Origin: Alcaligenaceae bacterium
Lineage (GTDB): Bacteria; Pseudomonadota; Gammaproteobacteria; Burkholderiales; Burkholderiaceae_B
Assembly (NCBI GenBank): GCA_013205565.1
Contig: JABMMM010000214.1
Location: 1-42,126, forward strand
Length of the DNA stretch: 42,126 nucleotides
Direction: 5' to 3'
Shown here in pieces: positions 16,001 through 25,146 of this stretch. A model generated the notes under the pieces. It saw only the letters and a list, made by a program, of their open reading frames with translations. It had not been told where the DNA came from and searched no databases. How positions within the stretch are numbered: the first letter of the stretch is position 1; every line of letters begins with the position of its first letter. The position numbers and the translations under genes were made by a program.

Positions 16001-17712
16001 GTACTCAATCATTAAATGCTGCGAGCGTGGGTCTGTTTGCGCGCAGCAAGCCACAGATCATGGAACGCAGCGACTGGTTGGTACGTTGGGTGTGCGTGGC
16101 GTATTGCGTAGCAGCACTCTGTACGATCGTTTTGCCGGTAGGCGCTTTGTTTTTGCGTAGTCTAAAAAATGCAGACGGTGTCTATGTTGGCTTGCAAAAT
16201 TATCTGACATATTTCGGGTCCTCTGCACTGTTTGATTCATTTTTGAACAGTCTTCTCGTCTCGCTGGTGACTGCATCCATTGTTGTGCCAATGGCCTTTG
16301 CTTATGCCTATGGTTTGCTGCGCACGTGCATGCCGTGCAAGTCCTTCTTTCGCGGGGTTGCGCTGATCCCGTTGTTAATACCAGGCGTGCTCAAGGCCAT
16401 TGCGCTGGTGTATCTCTTTGGTAATCAAGGGTTGCTGCGTGAATGGCTGTTTGGTCATGCGTTGTACGGTCCGGTTGGTATTGTGGGCGCGTCAGTGATC
16501 TGGACGTTTCCGTTTGCGGTGCTGATCATGCTCACGGCACTGCAGCACGTTGATCAGCGCCTGTATCACGCGGCTGCCGTCTTAAAAACCAGTGCTTGGC
16601 GCAGCTTTTTGCATGTGACGTGGCCCTCGTGTCGGTATGGTGTGACGACAGCTTTTTTAGTGGTAACGGTAAGTGTCTTTACCGATTTCGGTATCGCCAA
16701 GGTGATTGGTGGCGATTTTCGTGTGCTGGCGACCGATATTTATAAAGAGGTCGTGGGGCAACAAAACTTTGAGATGGGTGCAGTCATTTCGGTGATGTTA
16801 TTGATCCCCGCCATTTTCGTTTTTTTATTAGAACGTCGAGTGGCCAGCAAACAGGTGGCGCAGTTCACGGGGCGCTCGTTGCCCTATATACCTAAGCCCT
16901 CTGTCTGGCGCGATGGCGTTTTTTTGGGTTGGTGTATCGCCGTCACGCTTTTTATCGCCAGCGTGCTGGGGATGGCGCAATTTGCCTCCCTGGTCAAATT
17001 TTGGCCTTACAACCTGAGTCTGACCTTCAATCACTACGCCTTTGAAATCGAAGGTGTGGGTTGGATGAACTTTTCGAATTCGATTTGGATGGCCACGCTC
17101 GCGGCGAGCTTTGGCACTCTGATTGTTTTTATCGGTGCCTACGTTGTTGAAAAAGCCCGACGCGATGTTTGGCTTCGAAAGGCCTTGCAGTTGTTGATGT
17201 TGTTGCCGATGGCGATCCCGGGCTTAGTGCTGGGGTTGGCCTATCTCATTTTTATCAATACGCCAGGCAATCCTGCTGGCTGGTTGTACGGCGGCATGGC
17301 GATTTTGGTGATCAGTACGGTCACGCACTTGTACAGCGTGCCACATCTAACATGCCTGACCGCCTTGAAAGGGCTTGATCGCGAAATCGAGTCAGTTGGT
17401 TTATCGCTCAATACGTCTGTCGTACGCATGCTGACTCAGGTGACGTTGCCTGTGTGCTTGGCTGCGCTCCTAGATGTTTGGTTGTACATCTTCTTATGTG
17501 CCATGACGACACTCTCGGCAGTGATTTTTTTATACTCGTCCGATACCAAGCTCGCGTCGATTGCTGTGATCCATATCGATGAAACGGGCAGGGTCGCCTC
17601 AGCCGCAGCGATGGCGATGCTGCTGGTGTATGTGTGCCTGGCAGTGCGGGTAGCACATCACTTGATCGCTCAAAAAGTACTTCGTAAATTTCAGCCTTGG
17701 CGTGCGTCTTGA
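15997..17712 (+). CDS. Fused double permease of the ABC importer (PhnU2-like)
   Basis: The 571-residue inner-membrane protein has two consecutive permease domains, about 1-285 and 300-571, each with some six helices and its own cytoplasmic coupling loop (AAVLKTSAWRSFLHVTWP and SVGLSLNTSVVRMLTQVTLP). One chain therefore replaces the usual permease dimer, as in iron (FbpB/AfuB) and phnU2-type systems. It is translationally coupled to the ATPase gene through an ATGA overlap. Its last 22 bases overlap the convergent phosphatase gene. Confidence 0.88.
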   Translation: MSTQSLNAASVGLFARSKPQIMERSDWLVRWVCVAYCVAALCTIVLPVGALFLRSLKNADGVYVGLQNYLTYFGSSALFDSFLNSLLVSLVTASIVVPMAFAYAYGLLRTCMPCKSFFRGVALIPLLIPGVLKAIALVYLFGNQGLLREWLFGHALYGPVGIVGASVIWTFPFAVLIMLTALQHVDQRLYHAAAVLKTSAWRSFLHVTWPSCRYGVTTAFLVVTVSVFTDFGIAKVIGGDFRVLATDIYKEVVGQQNFEMGAVISVMLLIPAIFVFLLERRVASKQVAQFTGRSLPYIPKPSVWRDGVFLGWCIAVTLFIASVLGMAQFASLVKFWPYNLSLTFNHYAFEIEGVGWMNFSNSIWMATLAASFGTLIVFIGAYVVEKARRDVWLRKALQLLMLLPMAIPGLVLGLAYLIFINTPGNPAGWLYGGMAILVISTVTHLYSVPHLTCLTALKGLDREIESVGLSLNTSVVRMLTQVTLPVCLAALLDVWLYIFLCAMTTLSAVIFLYSSDTKLASIAVIHIDETGRVASAAAMAMLLVYVCLAVRVAHHLIAQKVLRKFQPWRAS

Positions 17713-18239
17713 ATAAACGCTGCTTGGGCATCAGTTTCGATTGTGCCCGGTCGAGCGGTGCGCACTTGTTCAATCGCAGACGTAGGTGTTTGACCGCAGG
17801 CAACTAGCAAACATGCTGCCATCATGCCAGTGCGACCTAGTCCTGCAGCGCAGTGCAGTAGCACCGTTTCGTGCCGCGCCAGAGCGGCAAGGACGCTTTC
17901 TTTAATCTGCTGCCAGCTCTCACGGGCATTCAGGTCGGGTGTGCCGAAGTCTTCAATTGCCAAATGCAGCCATTGCAACCTGTGTTGCACAACTTGCGCA
18001 GGTAAGTCAGGCACGCCGAGCTTTTTCATTTCAGACAAGCTGATGAGCGACACCACAGTACTAATGTTTGCAGAGTGTATGGCAGCCACGTCATCACTGA
18101 GTATGCGTTGCCATTGACGACCTCGTGCGTCAACCGTATTGCGACCTGGACAATGTGTCATGGCGATCTTGCCGCCTAGTGGGGCGACAAGATAATCGAT
18201 ATGCAGCGGGCCGCTTAATTCAGAAAGTTGAGTCGTCAT
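17691..18239 (-). CDS. Dual-specificity/tyrosine phosphatase-like protein
   Basis: The 182-residue protein carries the cysteine-dependent phosphatase signature HCAAGLGRTG: catalytic Cys at about 130 and Arg at about 136. A plausible general-acid aspartate lies in AIEDFGTPD some 30 residues earlier. It resembles bacterial atypical dual-specificity phosphatases (cytosolic, no signal peptide). The ATG at 18239 is preferred to a TTG one codon upstream. It is convergent with and overlaps the permease gene end. Substrates could be phosphotyrosine, phosphoserine or a small phosphorylated metabolite; linkage to the phosphonate-type transporter hints at the last but proves nothing. Confidence 0.8.
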   Translation of the reverse strand: MTTQLSELSGPLHIDYLVAPLGGKIAMTHCPGRNTVDARGRQWQRILSDDVAAIHSANISTVVSLISLSEMKKLGVPDLPAQVVQHRLQWLHLAIEDFGTPDLNARESWQQIKESVLAALARHETVLLHCAAGLGRTGMMAACLLVACGQTPTSAIEQVRTARPGTIETDAQAAFIQDARQG

Positions 18240-18715
18240 CAAGAATTGTGCCTGTGTGGCATTAACAAATGGGGTTTTGGCTGCTTAAACCAGGGCCAAA
18301 GCTTAATACGTTGAACTCGCCGACGATAAGTGCCCAGCGAGGCAGGGCAGGTGAAAAAAAAGGGTTCAGTAATGTATGAATTTTCATGAGTTGTTCAAGC
18401 AGAGCGTGAGCCGAAATTAATTAAATGCGTATTTGTCTAAAAATTATTTAGCCTTTGGGCGCAGATAGTTTAAAAATTAATTAGTGCGATTGTATTCAGC
18501 CAATTGGGATAAGCGCGCTGCCGTCGCAACAGGCAGTCGCGAAAACCTTCAAAAAGTATTAAAGATTATTTAATTTTAGCTGCAATTTTGTTGCTATTTT
18601 ACAAAATTAAAAAATTCCATTTCGAAACTCTTGCAGTTTTTTTTGCCACGGCTTAGGCTCTCCCCATGCGGGTATTTTCTCGCAGAACTATATTAGTCAC
18701 ACAAGGAGACGGACT
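18240..18715 (+). promoter_or_regulatory. AT-rich leader of the proteorhodopsin/carotenoid operon
   Basis: This 476-base gap has no ORF. From about 18360 it becomes strikingly AT-rich, with repeated AAATTAATTA and AAATTATTTA-like words (around 18413-18421, 18441-18450, 18473-18482, 18567-18576, 18603-18612), unlike the flanking coding DNA. A possible sigma-70 promoter is TTGCAG at 18631-18636, a 17-base spacer and TAGGCT at 18654-18659. A strong ribosome-binding site, AAGGAG at 18703-18708, precedes the GTG start by seven bases. The AT-rich part could hold a UP-element, a regulator site or an H-NS-type silencing region. Confidence 0.5.
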
Positions 18716-19498
18716 GTGATTTCTTCAAGTCTTAAGGGGCTTTTAGCCGCCCCATTGTTGTTTGCGTTAACCACGCAAACTTCGTTTGCTGCCGATGTCG
18801 TCTTGAAATCTAATGACTTTGTTGGTATTTCGTTTTGGTTGATTTCGATGGCTCTTATTGCCTCGACAGCTTTCTTTTTTCTAGAAACACAGCGTGTCTC
18901 CGGCAAATGGAAAACTTCCTTGGTAGTTTCGGGCTTGGTCACGATGGTTGCTGCTGTTCATTACTTTTACATGCGTGAAGTTTGGGTTCAAACAGGTGCG
19001 ACCCCAACGGTGTATCGGTACATTGACTGGCTGATTACCGTTCCTTTGTTAATGATCGAATTTTATTTGATCTTATCTGCAATCACCAAAGTGCCAGCAG
19101 GTATTTTCTGGCGCCTGTTGATTGGTACCATGGTGATGTTAGTTGGTGGTTATTTGGGTGAAGCAGGCTATATGTCTGTCTGGCCAGCATTTATTATCGG
19201 TATGGTCGGTTGGGCTTACATTCTGTGGGAAATCTTTGGCGGTGAAGCTGGCAAGTTGAATGCCTCTTCGGCACCTCCTTCGGTCCAGTCAGCCTTCAAT
19301 ACGATGCGTTGGATTGTTACCATTGGTTGGGCGATCTATCCGTTGGGTTACTTCTTCGGTTACTTGACCGGCGCGGATCCAAAGAGCAGCGCAGCTGCAT
19401 TGAACATCATCTATAACCTGGCTGATGTGTTGAACAAAATTGCTTTCGGTCTGATCATTTGGTCAGTTGCGGTCACCGAGACCGAAAAGAAAGCCTAG
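18716..19498 (+). CDS. Proteorhodopsin, green-type proton pump
   Basis: This is a 260-residue seven-helix microbial rhodopsin with a cleavable signal peptide (about 1-25, ending SFAA). The retinal-binding lysine is Lys241 in NLADVLNKIAFG. The proton-acceptor Asp104 and Thr108 sit in RYIDWLITVP, donor Glu115 in LLMIEFYLIL, and His82 pairs with the acceptor. Asp-Thr-Glu is the outward proton-pump motif. Leu112 is at the colour-tuning position (105 in the SAR86 protein), where leucine gives green absorption and glutamine blue. The GTG start has a good ribosome-binding site. The genes for making retinal follow on the same strand, so the pump can be supplied internally. It acts in the inner membrane and makes a light-driven proton gradient. 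Confidence 0.97.
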   Translation: MISSSLKGLLAAPLLFALTTQTSFAADVVLKSNDFVGISFWLISMALIASTAFFFLETQRVSGKWKTSLVVSGLVTMVAAVHYFYMREVWVQTGATPTVYRYIDWLITVPLLMIEFYLILSAITKVPAGIFWRLLIGTMVMLVGGYLGEAGYMSVWPAFIIGMVGWAYILWEIFGGEAGKLNASSAPPSVQSAFNTMRWIVTIGWAIYPLGYFFGYLTGADPKSSAAALNIIYNLADVLNKIAFGLIIWSVAVTETEKKA

Positions 19499-19621
19499 TC
19501 ATAGGTTAGTAAGGGTAGCCCTCGGGCTGCTAGCACTGTGCGTAGGGAATGACGATTTGTATTCCTTATGCGCACTGCGCGCAACCGAGGGTTTTTATCG
19601 ACACTCACCCTTCGCACTTCT

Positions 19622-20629
19622 ATGACTGACTTGACCAAAGAGTACGATCGGGGCTCTGACCTCGAGACCTTAAACGCGGTGTCGCTTCGGATGACTAGCG
19701 TGCCAACCCAGCCTTCATTTGTGGGTGTGGTTTCAAAATCGGGTGTAGACACCCAAAATATACATGCACTCAATTTGTCGCTTGCCCAAGTGCAAGCCAA
19801 AATGACTGATGCGGTTAACGCGCTTGGTGGCGAACCGCTGGCACTCAGCACCATCGCAATTCAGGCGGCCCTTTATCATTTAAAAGCAGAAGGCCAACAG
19901 GTTCGGGCTCGTATCGCGCTCGGTGCCTGTCGGGCGCTAAACGTCGAGACCAAAGACGCGGTCACTTTAGCGGCAGCCATCGAGTTGCTGCATAACGCAT
20001 CGCTGGTACACGACGACTTGCAGGATCGGGACCTTGAACGTCGCGGCCAAAAAACAGTATGGTCAAAATACGGTGACAACACGGCAATATGTGTTGGTGA
20101 TTTATTGTTGTCTTGTAGCTACGGGGTGTTGGCGCAGTACCGCGACACCTCAGTGCTTGGGGCTTTAGTAACTTTGATGCACACGCGTACCGCCCAAGCG
20201 GTACGTGGCCAAAATGCAGATCTAGTATTTCAAAATAAGACGTTACCTGATCTGAATGTCTACAAACAGATCGTGATCGCAAAGTCTGGGGCCTTGTTAA
20301 GTTTGCCCCTGGAGCTTGCCTTGATCGCTGGCGGGCATTCGGCGTCTTGCAAGTCGGCCCTCAAAGCGGCTCAGGCATTTTCTATGGGTTATCAAATTAT
20401 TGATGATCTCGACGACTATCAAAGTGATCAGCTGCGCGCGACCGCAAAGGTATTAAATGTATTGCAAGTCTTGAACGGGGCGACCAATATCCTAACGGCT
20501 CAAGCACAAGCGAGGCAGTTAGCGCGTGAGCATCTGCTTGAGTCAATGGGGTTGGCAGATACCCTGCCGATGGGTTCTGGTAGTCTCTTAGTTCAGATTG
20601 CAAAAAAATTACTGGCACGTCTTGAATGA
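19622..20629 (+). CDS. crtE: Geranylgeranyl diphosphate synthase (CrtE)
   Basis: This prenyltransferase elongates farnesyl-type diphosphates to C20 for carotenoid synthesis. Both aspartate-rich motifs are present: DDLQD at about 131-135 and DDLDD at about 261-265 (numbering from the ATG at 19622, 335 residues). No start has a convincing ribosome-binding site: ATG 19568 adds 18 residues and ATG 19692 would remove 23. The N-terminal 60 residues are variable and poorly like the family, so the start is uncertain. The gene lies 123 bases after the rhodopsin and its stop overlaps crtI (ATGA). Confidence 0.9.
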   Translation: MTDLTKEYDRGSDLETLNAVSLRMTSVPTQPSFVGVVSKSGVDTQNIHALNLSLAQVQAKMTDAVNALGGEPLALSTIAIQAALYHLKAEGQQVRARIALGACRALNVETKDAVTLAAAIELLHNASLVHDDLQDRDLERRGQKTVWSKYGDNTAICVGDLLLSCSYGVLAQYRDTSVLGALVTLMHTRTAQAVRGQNADLVFQNKTLPDLNVYKQIVIAKSGALLSLPLELALIAGGHSASCKSALKAAQAFSMGYQIIDDLDDYQSDQLRATAKVLNVLQVLNGATNILTAQAQARQLAREHLLESMGLADTLPMGSGSLLVQIAKKLLARLE

Positions 20630-22116
20630 AATCTACGAAAGCACTTGTGATCGGCGCCGGTTTTGGTGGCATGGCGGCAGCTATACGTTTGCGCGCCAAG
20701 GGGTATGAGGTCACACTGCTTGATCGCGCCAAGGCCCTAGGTGGGCGCGCGCAGGTGTACACCCGCAACGGTTATGTCCATGATGCGGGGCCTACAGTCA
20801 TTACGGCGCCGTTTTTGTTTGAAGAGTTATTCGCCTTATTCGGCGAGCGACTTGAAGATCATGTCAATTTAGTGCCGCTTAAACCTTGGTACCGCTTTTA
20901 TTTTGCGGGTGGCGAGCAGTTCGATTATGGCGGCACGCTCGAAGACACACTTGCCGAAATTAAAAGGATTGAACCAGCGGATGTTGCGGGCTACCTGGCG
21001 TTAGTCGCGCATTCAAAAAATATCTTTGCGGTCGGATTCTCAGAGTTGTCTGCGCAGCCTTTTCACGAATTTTCAACGATGGCGGCTCAAGTCCCGCGAT
21101 TGTTAAAATTGCGTAGCCATGAAACTGTTTGGCAGATGGTGTCGCGCTTTCTTAAAAATCCCTTGCTGCGGCAAGCGTTTTCGATCCAACCGTTGCTGGT
21201 AGGCGGTAACCCGTTTGACACCACGAGCATCTATGGTTTGATCCATTACCTTGAACGCGCCTATGGTGTGTTTTTTACCATGGGTGGCACAGGGCACTTG
21301 GTTCGGGCACTCGGCGAGTTAATGCAGCGCCAAGGCATTGAAGTCAAACTAGAAACTACGGTAAAAACCTTAAGCCTGCAAGACGGCAGCGCCTCGGGCG
21401 TTGTGCTAGCCGATGGCACGCATTTAGCCAGCGATCTTGTCGTTTCAGACGCCGATCCAACCTATCTTTATGAGCATATGATTGAGCGGGCAGCACAGAC
21501 GACTGTTGTCAAGCTTAAGCAAAAGGCTGCGCACTATTCGATGGGCTTATTCGTGCTGTACTTTGGTACGACTCGAACCTATGAAGAGGTCGCACATCAC
21601 ACCATTTGGATGGGTGAGCGCTACCGAGAGCTGCTTGACGATATTTTTAATAAAAAAATTCTCGCCGAAGATTTCTCTCTGTATTTGCATCGCCCGACCG
21701 CAACCGATCCAAGTTTTGCGCCACCTGGGCACGATAGCTTTTATGTGTTGTGTCCGGTGCCTAATCTGCTCGGAAACGTCGATTGGTCGGTGCAAGGCCC
21801 TAAGCTACGTGATCAGATCGTGGCGGCGTTAGACCAGACAATCTTGCCAAATCTTAGCGAAACAATTGTCGAAGATTTTTATAAGACACCCGAAGATTTC
21901 AAAGACGAATATCTTAGTACGCACGGCGCGGGCTTTTCGGTTGCGCCACTCTTTAGACAGTCTGCATGGTTTCGGTTTCATAACCGAGCCGAGGGAATCA
22001 AAAACTTATATTTAGTTGGCGCCGGAACGCACCCCGGTGCGGGGGTGCCAGGCGTGCTTTGCTCGGCGAAGGTGCTAGACGCCTTGATTCAGCCACTAAA
22101 CACGATCGACTCTTAG
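20626..22116 (+). CDS. crtI: Phytoene desaturase (CrtI)
   Basis: This 496-residue FAD enzyme converts phytoene to lycopene by successive desaturations. The N-terminal dinucleotide fold GAGFGGMAAAIRLRAKG (residues 10-26) is followed by the acidic-basic LLDRAKALGGRAQ segment. The C-terminal family signature reads LYLVGAGTHPGAGVPGV. Length and both ends match bacterial CrtI. The start overlaps crtE by four bases and crtB begins two bases after its stop, so the three are translated from one message. Confidence 0.95.
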   Translation: MKSTKALVIGAGFGGMAAAIRLRAKGYEVTLLDRAKALGGRAQVYTRNGYVHDAGPTVITAPFLFEELFALFGERLEDHVNLVPLKPWYRFYFAGGEQFDYGGTLEDTLAEIKRIEPADVAGYLALVAHSKNIFAVGFSELSAQPFHEFSTMAAQVPRLLKLRSHETVWQMVSRFLKNPLLRQAFSIQPLLVGGNPFDTTSIYGLIHYLERAYGVFFTMGGTGHLVRALGELMQRQGIEVKLETTVKTLSLQDGSASGVVLADGTHLASDLVVSDADPTYLYEHMIERAAQTTVVKLKQKAAHYSMGLFVLYFGTTRTYEEVAHHTIWMGERYRELLDDIFNKKILAEDFSLYLHRPTATDPSFAPPGHDSFYVLCPVPNLLGNVDWSVQGPKLRDQIVAALDQTILPNLSETIVEDFYKTPEDFKDEYLSTHGAGFSVAPLFRQSAWFRFHNRAEGIKNLYLVGAGTHPGAGVPGVLCSAKVLDALIQPLNTIDS

Positions 22117-22118
22117 CA

Positions 22119-23078
22119 ATGTCAGCGCACCATACAAACGCCGCTCAGCTGTTGCCAGAAGCAAACTTGATTCTGGCAACAAAAGGTCGGACGTTTCATT
22201 GGGCGCGCTATTTGCTTGGACGAGTGTATGGGGAGCGAGCGACAAGACTCTATCGGTATTGTCGGCATCTTGACGACTTGGTTGATGAGGCGGGCTCAAG
22301 CGAACAAGCTCAGGCAGCACTTTTTCGGCATCGGCGCGAATTACTAACCGGGCAGTCTGACGACCTCTTAGTGGCGGATGCACTGTCTTTGATGGGGCAG
22401 TGCCAAGTAGACCCTCGCTATGCGCTCGAATTGATTGATGGCGTTGAATCTGACCTGAAGTCCGTGCGCGTGAGCGATACCGACGAACTGTTGCGTTATT
22501 GCTATAAAGTTGCAGGCACGGTGGGCTTGATGATGACGGGTGTCCTTGATGTCAAATGCGCGCGAGCCTTGCCACATGCGATTGATTTGGGAATCGCGAT
22601 GCAACTCACAAATATTTGTCGCGATGTCGCTGAAGATGCGAGTTTAAATCGCCGTTACCTTCCTGCCTCGCTGGTGGGTGATCTTGACATGACTTGCTTG
22701 ATGCGGCCCGAGCCGGCTGTGCAGAGTGAGCTTAGGGCGGGTTTGCGGCAATTATTGGACTTGGCTGAGCGTTATTACAAAAGTGGTGAGGAGGGGCTGC
22801 ATTATTTGCCTCTGAATGCGCGCGCTGCAATTTTGGTGGCTGCACGCGTCTATCGAGAGATCGGTGAGGTTCTCAAGGCACGCGACTATGCCTACTGGGA
22901 GGGCAGAGCGTACGTTACGTCACAGCGTAAGTTTGCAACAACAGCACTTGCCTTGGTTAGCACCCCTTCGAATATTGGTTTTTGGCGCGCTTCACGTTCG
23001 CATGACGCGAATCTGCATGCTGCCCTGCGCGATTTGCCGTGCACTGCTCAGGCTATCCCGCATGTCGACAGAGAATAA
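22119..23078 (+). CDS. crtB: Phytoene synthase (CrtB)
   Basis: This 319-residue enzyme condenses two geranylgeranyl diphosphates to phytoene. Both Mg-binding acidic motifs are visible: DDLVDE at about 52-57 and the NICRDVAED segment at about 165-173, followed by RRYLP. The ATG at 22119, two bases after the crtI stop, is chosen; a longer in-frame extension inside crtI is unrelated to the family. The 3' end overlaps crtY by 17 bases. Confidence 0.94.
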   Translation: MSAHHTNAAQLLPEANLILATKGRTFHWARYLLGRVYGERATRLYRYCRHLDDLVDEAGSSEQAQAALFRHRRELLTGQSDDLLVADALSLMGQCQVDPRYALELIDGVESDLKSVRVSDTDELLRYCYKVAGTVGLMMTGVLDVKCARALPHAIDLGIAMQLTNICRDVAEDASLNRRYLPASLVGDLDMTCLMRPEPAVQSELRAGLRQLLDLAERYYKSGEEGLHYLPLNARAAILVAARVYREIGEVLKARDYAYWEGRAYVTSQRKFATTALALVSTPSNIGFWRASRSHDANLHAALRDLPCTAQAIPHVDRE

Positions 23079-24219
23079 GTTCGATCTGATCATTTTGGGC
23101 GGTGGCTGCGCCGGACTGAGCCTGGCGCAGCGGTTGTCCCAAGCCGGTCAACAATGTCCTAAAGTATTAGTTATAGAAGGTCGCTCTTGCTACCAAAACG
23201 ATCGTACCTGGTGCTTTTTTGCAGGCGGTACGACGCAGGCGCAAGATCTGGTCCGGTATCGTTGGCCTGCAGTGGCCGTGACGCACGGTCAGGTGCGCGT
23301 GGAAGTTGACTGCCAAAATAATCCGTATCAGATGATTGAGGCCGAAACCTTTTATACAAAGGCCTTAGAGCAACTAGTAGAGAATCAGCAAGTCACGCTG
23401 AAGTTAGGTTGCGAGGTGCTCACCCTTGAACGGCAGGTCACGTCGACGTGGTGCGTCAACACCTCCCTAGGGGTTTTTGAAGCCTCTAGCGTCATTGATA
23501 CGCGGCCGGTCGCGAACCCAATTTTTCTTGGGCCTCAGTTGTGGCAATCTTTTTATGGCCAAGTCGTACAAGTTGAACAAGATTGTTTTGATCCAACTTG
23601 TGTCGAATTCATGCGCTTTGACCCAGATACAGAATACGGAGTGTCTTTTACTTATCTTTTGCCTTTTAATAAGCGCCAAGCCTTGATCGAAACTACGGTT
23701 TTTTGCTCGCAGCCTGTTGATCAGGTCACGTTGACAGCACGGCTTCAGAGCGTGATCGGCCGCCTGTTGCCAGGGCAGAGTGTTTCGCTACAAAGGCAAG
23801 AGTATGCGGTGCTGCCCATGGGTGTGATTGACAGTGCTCGGTCTGAGTGCAACGGACTGGTTCGCGTCGGGCTGACTGCGGGTGCGGCGCGACCCAGCAG
23901 TGGCTACGCGTTTCAGCGTATTCAGCATTGGGCCACGCTTTGTGCGCAGTCGATTTTGGTGGGGGGGCCGGTGCTCGCGCACGCAAAAGAGCCTTGGTTA
24001 GCCAGAAGTATGGATTCGCTTTTCTTGCGCGTGTTACGACAACACCCAGAGCAAGGGCCTACTATTTTTATGGCGATGTTTAAAAATATGCGAATCGCCA
24101 GAATTGTTCGCTTTATGAATGATGAGGCGACTTGGCTCGATCGCTTCCTACTGGTTAAGAGCATGCCCCTTTGGGTTTTTTTAACACAGGTGCCGTTTGC
24201 CCTGTTCAGGAGGCCTTAA
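23062..24219 (+). CDS. crtY: Lycopene beta-cyclase (CrtY)
   Basis: This 385-residue CrtY-type cyclase forms both beta-rings of beta-carotene from lycopene. The N-terminal dinucleotide motif is LGGGCAGLSLA (about 12-22). Family segments include NDRTWCFF, PFNKRQALIETTVF and the central YAVLPMGVID. The ATG at 23062 lies inside the end of crtB; a longer frame beginning at 22816 only reads crtB in the wrong frame. The stop precedes the blh start by one base, and the blh ribosome-binding site AGGAGG lies within this gene's last codons. Confidence 0.93.
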   Translation: MSTENKFDLIILGGGCAGLSLAQRLSQAGQQCPKVLVIEGRSCYQNDRTWCFFAGGTTQAQDLVRYRWPAVAVTHGQVRVEVDCQNNPYQMIEAETFYTKALEQLVENQQVTLKLGCEVLTLERQVTSTWCVNTSLGVFEASSVIDTRPVANPIFLGPQLWQSFYGQVVQVEQDCFDPTCVEFMRFDPDTEYGVSFTYLLPFNKRQALIETTVFCSQPVDQVTLTARLQSVIGRLLPGQSVSLQRQEYAVLPMGVIDSARSECNGLVRVGLTAGAARPSSGYAFQRIQHWATLCAQSILVGGPVLAHAKEPWLARSMDSLFLRVLRQHPEQGPTIFMAMFKNMRIARIVRFMNDEATWLDRFLLVKSMPLWVFLTQVPFALFRRP

Positions 24220-24220
24220 C

Positions 24221-25102
24221 GTGCAACCCTATGCGCGTCTGCTCCGTTTGCAAGGTTTGGTGTTTGGTTTTAGCGCGCTACTGGTCGCGGGCCTGGCGGC
24301 GCACTTCAGCCTTGCTGTGACGATGCCTTTGCTAGTCGCCTTAAGCGTTGCCATTTTGTTATTGGGTGTCCCGCACGGTGCGCTTGATCCGATTTTTGCC
24401 CAACGCACTTTCAAACTAAAAGGTGTAGGGGCTTGGGTTGTTTTTGTGATTGCGTATCTCGGCTTGGCAGGCAGCGTTGTGGGTATTTGGTTGGTCGCCC
24501 CCGCTGTTTGGCTGGTGTTGTTTCTATTGATTTCAGTCTGGCATTTTTCAAATGATCTGGTGCCGGCAAGTGGTTGGCTGGCGCGATTGTCGTATGGCAG
24601 CAGTATTCTGGTCTTACCTGCACTTAAGTTCTCAAGCGAGCTGACCTTACTTTTTTCTCACTTGCTCTACCCAACCCACAGCGCAATCATTGTTGCGGTT
24701 TTGCAAGCACTAGCAGTACCTGTGTTGATTCTGGTGCTCATGAGTGCAGCTTGGGTGGTTCGTACAGATCGCGTGACTGCCCTCGAAATAGTCAGCGTTG
24801 GCATCTTGATGATTTTCGCGACACCGCTGCTCGCCTTCACGGTGTATTTTTGTTTGATGCACGGTTTGCGGCATATCTTAAGAACCTTACAACTGGCAGC
24901 AGCGCCAACGCTGACCCACCTTGCTAGGGTGATGGCACTGCCGATGCTAGGCACGCTGATTTTGGTTGTGCTTGGCCTGGTATTTGTTGAGGCTCAGGCC
25001 CTTGAACAAGGTCTGATGCAGCTAGTATTTGTGGGGCTTGCTGCGTTAACGGTGCCGCACATGTGCTTGGTTCAGGGGTTTAACTTTAGGGACACCTCTT
25101 AG
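24221..25102 (+). CDS. blh: Beta-carotene 15,15'-dioxygenase (Brp/Blh family)
   Basis: This 293-residue multi-helix membrane enzyme cleaves beta-carotene into two retinals, the rhodopsin chromophore. The four iron-ligand histidines can be placed at His52 (GVPHGALD), His108 (SVWHFSND), His214 and His218 (LMHGLRH). Their spacing closely matches the characterised marine Blh. The GTG at 24221 is chosen because AGGAGG (24208-24213) lies seven bases upstream; an in-frame TTG at 24197 has none. It completes the retinal pathway of this operon. Confidence 0.94.
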   Translation: MQPYARLLRLQGLVFGFSALLVAGLAAHFSLAVTMPLLVALSVAILLLGVPHGALDPIFAQRTFKLKGVGAWVVFVIAYLGLAGSVVGIWLVAPAVWLVLFLLISVWHFSNDLVPASGWLARLSYGSSILVLPALKFSSELTLLFSHLLYPTHSAIIVAVLQALAVPVLILVLMSAAWVVRTDRVTALEIVSVGILMIFATPLLAFTVYFCLMHGLRHILRTLQLAAAPTLTHLARVMALPMLGTLILVVLGLVFVEAQALEQGLMQLVFVGLAALTVPHMCLVQGFNFRDTS

Positions 25103-25146
25103 GCCGTTGGCTAGCAATTCTCGAAATAAGCCAGTAATATGACATT

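Noticed and set aside
19498-19621. Intrinsic terminator between proteorhodopsin and crtE
   Set aside because: A small AGCCC/GGGCT hairpin at about 19516-19528 has no T-tract, so read-through into crtE is expected.
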